DNA of 64,000 nucleotides from the NCBI RefSeq assembly GCF_001696535.1, contig NZ_MBQE01000004.1, forward strand, positions 372,001 to 436,000. Direction: 5' to 3'. This DNA comes from Stappia indica. Its GTDB lineage: Bacteria > Pseudomonadota > Alphaproteobacteria > Rhizobiales > Stappiaceae. Under the pieces are notes generated by a model, which was not told where the DNA came from, searched no databases, and saw only the letters and a list, made by a program, of their open reading frames with translations. The position numbers and the translations under genes were made by a program. How positions within the stretch are numbered: position 1 is the first letter of the stretch; every line of letters begins with the position of its first letter. Of this stretch, positions 26,895 to 33,961 are shown piece after piece.

Positions 26895-27749
26895 TCAGGA
26901 GGGCGTCAGCCCGCGCAAGCGCTCCGAACGCCGCCTCAGGAGCTCCAGAACGGTCAGCAGGGCGATGGAGATCGCGACCATCAGGGAGGCGACGGCGAGG
27001 ATGGTCGGCGAGATCTGTTCGCGCAGGCCGGTGAACATCTGCCAGGGCAGGGTCTTCTGGCCGGCCGAGCCGAGGAACAGGACCACGACCACCTCGTCGA
27101 AGGAGGTGATGAAGGCGAAGAGCGCGCCGGAGACGACGCCGGGCACGATCAGCGGCATCTGCACCTTGAAAAAAGTTGTCACCGGATTTGCGCCGAGGCT
27201 CGCCGCCGCGCGAACGAGGCTGCGGTCGAAGCCGACCAGCGTCGCCGTCACCGTGATGATGACGAAGGGCGTGCCGAGGGCGGCATGGGCGAGCACGACG
27301 CCGAGATAGGTGCCCTGCAGGCCGATGCGCGAGTAGAAGAAGTACATGCCGGCGGCCGAGATGATCAGCGGCACGATCATCGGCGAGATCAGCACCGCCA
27401 TGATCGCCGAGCGCCAGGGCACATGGCTCTGGGACAGGCCGATGGCGGCGAGCGTGCCGAGCACGGTGGCGAGCAGCGTCGCCACCGGCGCGATGGCGAA
27501 GGAGTTGCGCAACGCCTGCTGCCAGTCCGGGTTGGTGAAGAAGTCTTCGTAGTGCTTCAGCGAATAGCCGGCCGGATCCAGCGCCAGCATTTCCGGCGTG
27601 AAGGTGAAGAAATTCTCCGCATTGAACGACAGTGGCACGATGATCAGGATCGGGAAGATCAGAAAGAAGAAGATCATCCCGCAGATCGCGCGGAAGCCGT
27701 AATACCAGGCGCGCTGGCCGGTGGAAGCATAGGAGGGAAGGGCGGACAT
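26895..27749 (-). CDS. ABC transporter permease, PotC family
   Basis: 284 residues with six membrane helices and the EAA loop (RSLVRAAASLGANPVTTFF, about residues 178-196), typical of the PotC permease of spermidine/putrescine-type importers. Last gene of an ATPase-receptor-permease-permease operon, 14 bp after the PotB-like gene with AAGGAG upstream of its ATG. Position beside sarcosine oxidase and methyltransferase genes suggests a methylated amine such as a betaine rather than a polyamine; that is inference. Confidence 0.92.
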   Translation of the reverse strand: MSALPSYASTGQRAWYYGFRAICGMIFFFLIFPILIIVPLSFNAENFFTFTPEMLALDPAGYSLKHYEDFFTNPDWQQALRNSFAIAPVATLLATVLGTLAAIGLSQSHVPWRSAIMAVLISPMIVPLIISAAGMYFFYSRIGLQGTYLGVVLAHAALGTPFVIITVTATLVGFDRSLVRAAASLGANPVTTFFKVQMPLIVPGVVSGALFAFITSFDEVVVVLFLGSAGQKTLPWQMFTGLREQISPTILAVASLMVAISIALLTVLELLRRRSERLRGLTPS

Positions 27750-27763
27750 TGGTGTTCTTCTCC

Positions 27764-29068
27764 TTATCCGAGCTTCACGTTGTCGATGCCGACGATCTTG
27801 TCGTAGACGTAGAAGAGCAGCAGGACCGCAGCGAGCAGAAGCACGCCGAGCGCGGCCGCCAGGCCCCAGTTGAGCGACGACGAGATGTGGTAGGCGATGC
27901 GGTTGGAAATGAAGATGCCGCTGGTACCGCCGACAAGCTCCGGCGTGATGTAGTAGCCGATCGACAGGATGAAGACGAGGATCGACCCGGCGCCGATGCC
28001 CGGCACGGTCTGCGGGAAGTAGACCCGCCAGAACGCGGTCCAGTCCGTCGCGCCGAGGCTCTTGGCCGCGCGCACATAGGACGGCGAGATGGTCTTCATC
28101 ACCGAATAGAGCGGCAGGATCATGAAGGGCAGCAGGATGTGCGTCATCGCGATGATGGTGCCCGTCTGGTTGTTGATCATGACAAGGCGGCCGGCATCGC
28201 TGACAAGGCCGGTCCAGACCAGGAAGTCGTTGATGACGCCCTGCTGCTGCAGCAGCACCTTCCAGGCGGAGGTGCGCACCAGCAACGAGGTCCAGAACGG
28301 CAGCAGCACCAGGATCATCAGGAGGTTCGAGGTGCGCGCCGGCAGCGCCGCCAGCAGATAGGCGATCGGATAGCCGAGCAGCAGGCAGCAGGCCATGATG
28401 GTCAGCGACAGGAACAGCGTGCGGGCGAACAGGAAGAGATAGATCCGCTCGTTTTCAGGCTTCAGCTCGACGCCGTCGGTCGTCATCTGCATGTCGACCG
28501 CATTGAGGAAGTAGCCGGAGGTCAGCTCGGGCGAGAAGCGCTTGAGCACCTGCCAGGTGGCGACATCGCCCCAGTCGTCGTCGATGTCGATGAATTGCGC
28601 CTTGTAGGGAAGGGCATCGTCCATCCGGTCGGCGCGCCGGCCGGTCTTGCGGAACAGGCTCGACATGCCGGAGGATTCGTAGTTGAGCCGCGAGCCGAGC
28701 CGGGTGTGGGTCTTCTCTTCCGCTGCGATCAGAAGGTCGGCATGCAGGGCCGCGAACACCGGCTCGCCGGGCGCCTCGCCCGAGGTCTCGTCCCAGTCGG
28801 CCAGAGCCTCGACGGTCTTCGGCAGGGTGTTGGCGACGATGCCGTTCTCGACCGAGCGGAACAGCATGTCGGCGATCGGCGCGGCGAAGGTGAGAACGAT
28901 GAACAGGAGAAGCGGCGCGATCAGCAGCAGCGCCCGCATCTTCTCCCGCCGCAGCGCCCGCGCCAGGCTGACCTTGAGCGGGGTGCCGTCGCGGGTCGTG
29001 AGGACCTGCGGCTGCGGCGGAGGATCGGCCGGCGGGGCGGCCGCGGAGACTGTATCGGTTGTCGTCAT
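27764..29068 (-). CDS. ABC transporter permease, PotB family with long periplasmic insert
   Basis: 434 residues, about 150 more than standard PotB. After a cytoplasmic N-terminus and the first helix (MRALLLIAPLLLFIVLTFA) there is a charged, probably periplasmic insert of roughly 140 residues before the remaining helices and the EAA loop (SYVRAAKSLGATDWTAFW). Long-insert PotB proteins are a recognisable subgroup in rhizobia and roseobacters. Start MTTTDTVSAAAPP at 29068 is chosen over an upstream frame without similarity. It pairs with the PotC-like gene 14 bp downstream. Confidence 0.9.
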   Translation of the reverse strand: MTTTDTVSAAAPPADPPPQPQVLTTRDGTPLKVSLARALRREKMRALLLIAPLLLFIVLTFAAPIADMLFRSVENGIVANTLPKTVEALADWDETSGEAPGEPVFAALHADLLIAAEEKTHTRLGSRLNYESSGMSSLFRKTGRRADRMDDALPYKAQFIDIDDDWGDVATWQVLKRFSPELTSGYFLNAVDMQMTTDGVELKPENERIYLFLFARTLFLSLTIMACCLLLGYPIAYLLAALPARTSNLLMILVLLPFWTSLLVRTSAWKVLLQQQGVINDFLVWTGLVSDAGRLVMINNQTGTIIAMTHILLPFMILPLYSVMKTISPSYVRAAKSLGATDWTAFWRVYFPQTVPGIGAGSILVFILSIGYYITPELVGGTSGIFISNRIAYHISSSLNWGLAAALGVLLLAAVLLLFYVYDKIVGIDNVKLG

Positions 29069-29250
29069 TCTCGCTGTCCGGTTGGGACGTGTCGCCGTAT
29101 CGGGACGTCCGTGTTGGGTCATGCGGCCATGGTGCGGATCGGCGGCGCGTCGAGCTGCCAGGGATCCTGCGGCAAGCCGAATGAGACGGCCTGTGTCCGG
29201 ACAAGCACGCAAGGGACCACGCGAGCGCGTGCCTGCAGGCTTGTCGGGAG

Positions 29251-29346
29251 GCAGGCGGGGCGGCGGACCGCCCCTGCGGGCGCCGCGGCGGAGACCCCGC
29301 CGCGGCAGATCGCGTCGACAGGCGGCGGCCCCGAAGGCCCGCCGCC
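29251..29346 (-). repeat. Three consecutive GC-rich hairpins between receptor and permease genes
   Basis: Stem 1 is GGGGCGG/CCGCCCC around 29257-29274. Stem 2 is GCCGCGGCGG (29282-29291) with CCGCCGCGGC (29297-29306). Stem 3 spans 29321-29346 with a GGCGGCGG arm and a small tetraloop. They lie just 3' of the receptor gene stop on the minus strand, where they could stabilise the receptor mRNA and reduce read-through into the permease genes. Confidence 0.6.
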
Positions 29347-29360
29347 CGTCTCAAGCCGCC

Positions 29361-30461
29361 TTAGCTGGCGAGCCAGGCCTGGAACTTGGCGTCCAGGTCG
29401 TCACGGTAGTCGGCCCACCACTCGTAATTGAACAGGAAGGTGTTCTTGGCGTTGGCCGGGTCGGTCGGCATGTGCGGAGCCATCTCGATGCCGAGCTCGG
29501 CATGCTTGCCGACGAGCGGCGCCGAGGAGTCGCGGGCCGGGCCGTAGGAGATGTACTTGGCCTGGTCGGCGAGACGCTGGGTGTCGGTGGCGAAGCGCAG
29601 ATACTTCATCACCGCGTCGAGGCGCTCCTTCGGCAGGCCGGCCGGCACGATCCAGCCGTCGAGGTCGAAGACCTGCGCGTCCCAGAGCATCTTCACCGGC
29701 TGGTCCTGCTCCTCGATCAGCGAGAACAGGCGGCCGTTGTAGGTGGAGCCCATCACGACCTCGCCATCGGCGAGCAGCTGCGGCGTCTCGGCGCCGGCCG
29801 ACCACCACACGGTCTGGTCCTTGATCGTACCCAGCTTGGCGAGGGCGCGGTTCACGCCTTCCTCGGTCTCCAGCATGTCATATACGTCTTCCTTGGCGAC
29901 ACCGTCGCACAGAAGGGCCCATTCCATGTTGTTGATCGGGCGCTTCTCCAGCGCGCGCTTGCCCGGGAAGGCCTCCAGGTCGAAGACGTCGCAGATGTCG
30001 TCCGGCTCCTTGCCGTTCCACGCCTCGACGTCGGTGCGGTAGCCGAAGGTCGTCGAGTAGACGATCTGCGGGATGTAGCAGTCGGAGACGATCAGGTCGC
30101 CGAAGTCCTTGGAAGCCGGGGTGCCGTCCGGCGCCGGGGCCAGCATCTCGTCGTGGTCGATCTCCATGGCGAGGCCCTCGTCGCACAGACGGATGGCATC
30201 GGAGGCGAGCACGTCGACGAGGTCCCAGGTCACGTTGCCGGCCTCGTTCATGGCGCGCAGCTTGGCGACCGCCTCGTTCGAGCTCTCGTCGTTGATGATC
30301 GTCACGTCCGGATTTTCGGCCATGTACGGCTTGTGATAGGCCTCGTTCTGGGAGTTCGAATAGGCCCCGCCCCAGGACACGATGGTCAGGTCGATGGCGT
30401 TTGCGCCGGTCGTCATCATCGCCGTTGCGGCGCTTGCGAGAAGAAGCGTCTTGAAGGTCAT
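29361..30461 (-). CDS. ABC transporter substrate-binding protein, PotD-like
   Basis: 366 residues. Signal peptide MTFKTLLLASAATAMMTTGANA, then a PotD/SBP_bac_8-type domain (IDLTIVSWGGAYSNSQNEAYH). It is the periplasmic receptor for the adjacent PotA/B/C-like proteins. Aromatic residues (VTWDLVD, VWWSAG, DLDGWIVP) could build a cation-pi cage for a quaternary or polyamine ligand, but I cannot assign them to the pocket from sequence. RBS AAAGGGG is well placed. Likely ligand is a betaine-type methylated amine, by context. Confidence 0.9.
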   Translation of the reverse strand: MTFKTLLLASAATAMMTTGANAIDLTIVSWGGAYSNSQNEAYHKPYMAENPDVTIINDESSNEAVAKLRAMNEAGNVTWDLVDVLASDAIRLCDEGLAMEIDHDEMLAPAPDGTPASKDFGDLIVSDCYIPQIVYSTTFGYRTDVEAWNGKEPDDICDVFDLEAFPGKRALEKRPINNMEWALLCDGVAKEDVYDMLETEEGVNRALAKLGTIKDQTVWWSAGAETPQLLADGEVVMGSTYNGRLFSLIEEQDQPVKMLWDAQVFDLDGWIVPAGLPKERLDAVMKYLRFATDTQRLADQAKYISYGPARDSSAPLVGKHAELGIEMAPHMPTDPANAKNTFLFNYEWWADYRDDLDAKFQAWLAS

Positions 30462-30558
30462 GTAAGTCCCCTTTGTTGACGTGGTGCGGGACCGGGGTCC
30501 CGGCTTTGGTTGCGGCGGCCCGAAGGGGCGCCACAGCTGGTCGATAGGTCGGGCTGCG

Positions 30559-31653
30559 TCAGGCGACGGCGTCGAGCGCCTTGCAGTCGGACGCTGCCCA
30601 GCCGATCTCCACTGTCTGGCCGGTCCGCAGGTCGCGCCTCTGGCCGCGGTTGCGAACCTTGACAATGAATTCCGTGTTGCCGGCGACGTTCATCCGCACG
30701 CGGATGTGGTCGCCGAGATAGATCATCTCTTCGATGCGGCCCTTCACGAGGTTGTCCATCGACTGATCGGTGTCGAATTCGACGCGCTCGGGGCGCAGGG
30801 AGATGGTGGTGCGCGAGCCGACGCCGTCGATATTGACCGCCTCGGCAGCCAGCACCGTGCCGTCGTCGAGCTGAACCTTGCAATCGGTGCCGGAAACCTC
30901 GGTCACCGTGCCCGACAGCTTGTTGTTCTCGCCGATGAACTGCGCCACGAAGGAATTGTGCGGGTTCTCGTAGAGCTCATCCGGCGTCGAGAGCTGCTGG
31001 ATCACCCCGTCGTTGAACACGGCGACCCGGTCCGACATGGTCAGCGCCTCGGTCTGGTCGTGCGTCACGTAGACGATCGACACGCCGATATTCTCGTGGA
31101 TGTGCTTGATCTCGTACTGCATCTGCTCGCGCAGCTGCTTGTCGAGCGCGCCCAGCGGCTCGTCCATCAGGACAAGCGAGGGCTCGAAGACGAGGGCGCG
31201 GGCGACGGCGACGCGCTGCTGCTGGCCGCCGGAGAGCTGCGCCGGGCGGCGCGAGCCGAAATCGCCGAGCTCGACCATGTCGAGCGCGCGCTTAACCTTC
31301 TCTTCCTGCTCCGCCTTGTTCATGCCGCGCACCTGCAGCGGAAAGGCGAGGTTCTCCGCAACGCTCATGTGCGGGAACAGGGCGTAGTTCTGGAACACCA
31401 TGCCGATGCCGCGCTTGTGCGGCGGCACGTTGTTGATCGGATCGTCGTTCAGGAAGATCTCGCCATGGGTGGCCGGCTCGAAGCCCGCCAGCATCATCAG
31501 GCAGGTGGTCTTTCCCGAGCCCGACGGCCCGAGCATGGTGAGGAACTCACCGGGTGGAATGTCGAGATTGAGATTCTTTACGACGAGCGTCTCGCCATCA
31601 TAGCTCTTTTGAACATTTTCGTAGCGGACTGCAGCGCCCCTTGATTCTGTCAT
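30559..31653 (-). CDS. ABC transporter ATP-binding protein, PotA family
   Basis: 364 residues. Nucleotide-binding domain with Walker A GPSGSGKT, signature LSGGQQQR and Walker B LVLMDEPLGALD, followed by a TOBE domain (about residues 270-350). First gene of the importer operon; TAGGGG lies seven bases before its ATG. The nearest upstream gene on this strand, the MttB homologue, ends 484 bp earlier, and the AT-rich gap should hold the operon promoter. Confidence 0.93.
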   Translation of the reverse strand: MTESRGAAVRYENVQKSYDGETLVVKNLNLDIPPGEFLTMLGPSGSGKTTCLMMLAGFEPATHGEIFLNDDPINNVPPHKRGIGMVFQNYALFPHMSVAENLAFPLQVRGMNKAEQEEKVKRALDMVELGDFGSRRPAQLSGGQQQRVAVARALVFEPSLVLMDEPLGALDKQLREQMQYEIKHIHENIGVSIVYVTHDQTEALTMSDRVAVFNDGVIQQLSTPDELYENPHNSFVAQFIGENNKLSGTVTEVSGTDCKVQLDDGTVLAAEAVNIDGVGSRTTISLRPERVEFDTDQSMDNLVKGRIEEMIYLGDHIRVRMNVAGNTEFIVKVRNRGQRRDLRTGQTVEIGWAASDCKALDAVA

Positions 31654-32137
31654 TGTTGCCCCTAAGCAAAATGCAGGCAAGGGGAATGCATTCGCGCCGA
31701 ATTAACGGCGCGTTCGCTCCTGTTCCCCTCTCGCGAACTCTTCCGGTCCGCTCATTTGCCTTGTTGGTGGCCGTACATAAGCAAAAAATGACAGGGATGG
31801 GAAGGGCATCTGTGGAAAAAATATTAAAATCCGAGTGAAAAAACAAAGCGCTCTTGCAGCGCAGCGAAGAATGCCGTGCCGAAGAGCGCCCGGAAAAGTC
31901 GGAGATTTGCGCTATTTTCGAGGGGTCTGGAGGAAATAGCCAGACCTCGTATCGGAATCGAAAGATAGACTGTGATGAACGTGCGAAATGTGAAGCACGT
32001 CTCGATCTTGCAACGTCTAGAGAGCCTAATTCAAATTCGAAAACCACGCATGAAGCATAAATCTGCTGATCGTCCGGTCGAATCCGAAGGTCGTGCAGAT
32101 CCTGCTGCGAAATGCTACGACCTTCGGATTCGGGCGA
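31654..32137. other. 484-bp AT-rich intergenic region upstream of the importer operon
   Basis: Distinctly AT-richer than its surroundings, with A/T runs around 31775-31855. It should contain the promoter of the importer operon and the 3' end of the MttB-homologue transcript. I see no convincing gene or known RNA. Its end near MttB contains a long hairpin annotated separately. Confidence 0.6.
32078..32133 (-). terminator. Long hairpin after the MttB-homologue gene
   Basis: GAATCCGAAGGTCGT (32080-32094) and ACGACCTTCGGATTC (32117-32131) are perfect 15-bp inverted repeats, extended by one more pair and a G-U. A small inner GCAG/CTGC stem sits in the loop. It starts five bases after the MttB stop on the minus strand and has no U-run, so 3'-end protection or factor-dependent termination is more likely than intrinsic termination. 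Confidence 0.6.
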
Positions 32138-33679
32138 CTAGACGTTGCTGTCCGGGAATTCGGCTTTCCTGTTCGCCATGAAGCTGATCAGCGCCTCGTC
32201 GATGGCGGGATCGAGCTGCGGTGCCTCGTAGGCGGCGAGCATCTGCTTCCATTTGCGGTTCGCCCGCCAGGCAGCGTCCAGCCCGCCGTCGGCGCTCCAC
32301 TGTTCGTAGGAGTTGTTGTCGGCGATCTCCGAACGGTAGAAGGCGGTCTCGAAGTTGCGCTGCGTGTGCATGGCGCCGAGGAAGTGGCCGCCGGGGCCGA
32401 CCTCGGCGAGCGCGTCCATCGCCTGCCCCTCTTCCGACAGGTCGATGCCCTTGGCCAGCACGTGCATCATGCCGAGCTGGTCGGCATCCATCACGAACTT
32501 CTCGTAGGAGGAGCACAGGCCGCCCTCCAGCCAGCCGGCCGCGTGCAGGCAGAAGTTCACCCCCGACACCAGCGTTGCCAGGATGGTCTGCGCGGACTCC
32601 TGCGCCGACTGGGCGTCCGGGGTCTTCGACGAGGTGAACGAGCCGCCGGAGCGGAAGGGCAGGCCGGCGCGGCGCGCCAGCTTTGCCGCGCCGTTGAGCA
32701 GCAGGCTGCCCTCCGGCGAGCCGAAGGTGGGGGCGCCGGACTGCATCGAGATCGACGAGACGAAGGCGCCGAAGACGACGGGCGCACCGGGGCGCACCAG
32801 CTGGGTCAGCGCGCAGCCGGCCAGCGCCTCGGCCAACACCTGCGCCAGGGTGCCGGCGACCGTGACCGGGCTCATGGCGCCGGCCAGGATGAACGGCGAG
32901 ACGATGCAGGCCTGGTTGGCCGCCGCATAGACCTTCAGCGCGCCGAGCATGGTCGCGTCGTAGACCAGCGGCGAGTTGGCGTTGATCAGCTGGATCATCA
33001 CGCAGTTCTGGTCGACAAACTCCTTGCCGAAGACCAGCTCCGCCATGGCGACGGAATCGCGCGCCCGCTCCGGCGCGGTGACCGAGCCCATGAACGGCTT
33101 GTCGGAGTATTTCAGGTGCGCGTAGACCATGTCGAAATGCCGCTTGTTGACCGGCAGGTCGACGGGCTCGCACACCGTGCCGCCCGAATGGTGCAGCCAG
33201 GGCGAGGCGTAGGACAGCTTCACGAAATTGCGGAAGTCCTCGATGGTGCCGTAGCGCCGGCCGTTGTCGAGGTCGGTGACGAAGGGCGGGCCGTAGACCG
33301 GCGCGAACACGGTGTTGTTGCCGCCGATGACGACGTTGCGCTCCGGGTTGCGGGCATGCTGGATGAATTGCGAGGGCGCGGTCTTGACCAGCTCGCGCAG
33401 CATTCCCTTGGGAAAGCGCACGCGCTCGCCGGAAACGTCGGCGCCGGCCGCCTTCCAGATCGCGATGGTCTCGGGATCGTCGCGGAATTCGAGGCCGATC
33501 TCGGCCAGCAGCCGGTCGGCATTGGCCTCGATCAGCTCGGCGCCCTCGTCGCTGAGGATGTCGTAGACCGGCAGGTTGCGGGAAATGTAGGGCAGGGCGC
33601 CGGCCGCCTGCGATCCGCGCCGCTTTTCCGTTCTCGCCGCCCGGCCGCGCCGTCCGGCGCGCGCTTCCTGGTCACTCAT
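32138..33679 (-). CDS. MttB-superfamily corrinoid methyltransferase (non-pyrrolysine)
   Basis: 513 residues, whole-length member of the trimethylamine methyltransferase superfamily (TIM-barrel). There is no in-frame amber codon, so it belongs to the pyrrolysine-free branch whose known members (such as MtgB) demethylate quaternary amines like glycine betaine and methylate a corrinoid protein. Its first 28 residues are basic (AGRRGRAARTEKRRG). It is divergent from the DMGDH-like gene and upstream of a betaine/polyamine-type importer, and a corrinoid protein and its activator are encoded at 46320 and 40286. Glycine betaine or a similar betaine is the likely substrate; not proven. Confidence 0.85.
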   Translation of the reverse strand: MSDQEARAGRRGRAARTEKRRGSQAAGALPYISRNLPVYDILSDEGAELIEANADRLLAEIGLEFRDDPETIAIWKAAGADVSGERVRFPKGMLRELVKTAPSQFIQHARNPERNVVIGGNNTVFAPVYGPPFVTDLDNGRRYGTIEDFRNFVKLSYASPWLHHSGGTVCEPVDLPVNKRHFDMVYAHLKYSDKPFMGSVTAPERARDSVAMAELVFGKEFVDQNCVMIQLINANSPLVYDATMLGALKVYAAANQACIVSPFILAGAMSPVTVAGTLAQVLAEALAGCALTQLVRPGAPVVFGAFVSSISMQSGAPTFGSPEGSLLLNGAAKLARRAGLPFRSGGSFTSSKTPDAQSAQESAQTILATLVSGVNFCLHAAGWLEGGLCSSYEKFVMDADQLGMMHVLAKGIDLSEEGQAMDALAEVGPGGHFLGAMHTQRNFETAFYRSEIADNNSYEQWSADGGLDAAWRANRKWKQMLAAYEAPQLDPAIDEALISFMANRKAEFPDSNV

Positions 33680-33961
33680 GCGCTGCAAGCCCTTTGTGCA
33701 TAACTGCTGTTGGCCGATTTCCGACTGCCACTGTGCGCTGAGGGGGCACGCGTCTGCGGCGCGAAAGCGTCGTCGGTTTCTCTAAAAGCGTCATGCAACC
33801 GAGGAGGGGGAGGCGGCCCATCTTTGCGCCCGCGTGTCGTCGCGGGGATGGTGGCATGACGCAATCAGGCCATCGGGGGGCGCAAATCGTGGCGATACTG
33901 CCCGCAAATGGCGCGCCGGCCGGCCGGCAGCTTGCGGATCCGATTGCGAAAAGGGTGGACA
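33680..33961. promoter_or_regulatory. Divergent control region between MttB homologue and DMGDH-like genes
   Basis: 282 bp between the two start codons, GC-rich, with the short palindrome CGGATCCG near the DMGDH start. The shared region suggests joint control of the two demethylation genes. No riboswitch or promoter consensus is convincing. Confidence 0.4.

Noticed and set aside
31598-32047. A 149-codon minus-strand frame in the AT-rich gap before the importer operon
   Set aside because: No RBS at a good distance, no recognisable domain, and it overlaps the importer's expected promoter and leader.
32138-33679. Pyrrolysine-dependent trimethylamine methyltransferase
   Set aside because: The gene has no in-frame amber codon, and no pyl genes are in the window, so it is the non-pyrrolysine type.
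33727-33750. GCCACTG, as in a cobalamin riboswitch, upstream of the DMGDH-like gene
   Set aside because: The rest of the cobalamin riboswitch core and the B12 box are absent in the surrounding 250 bp on either strand.
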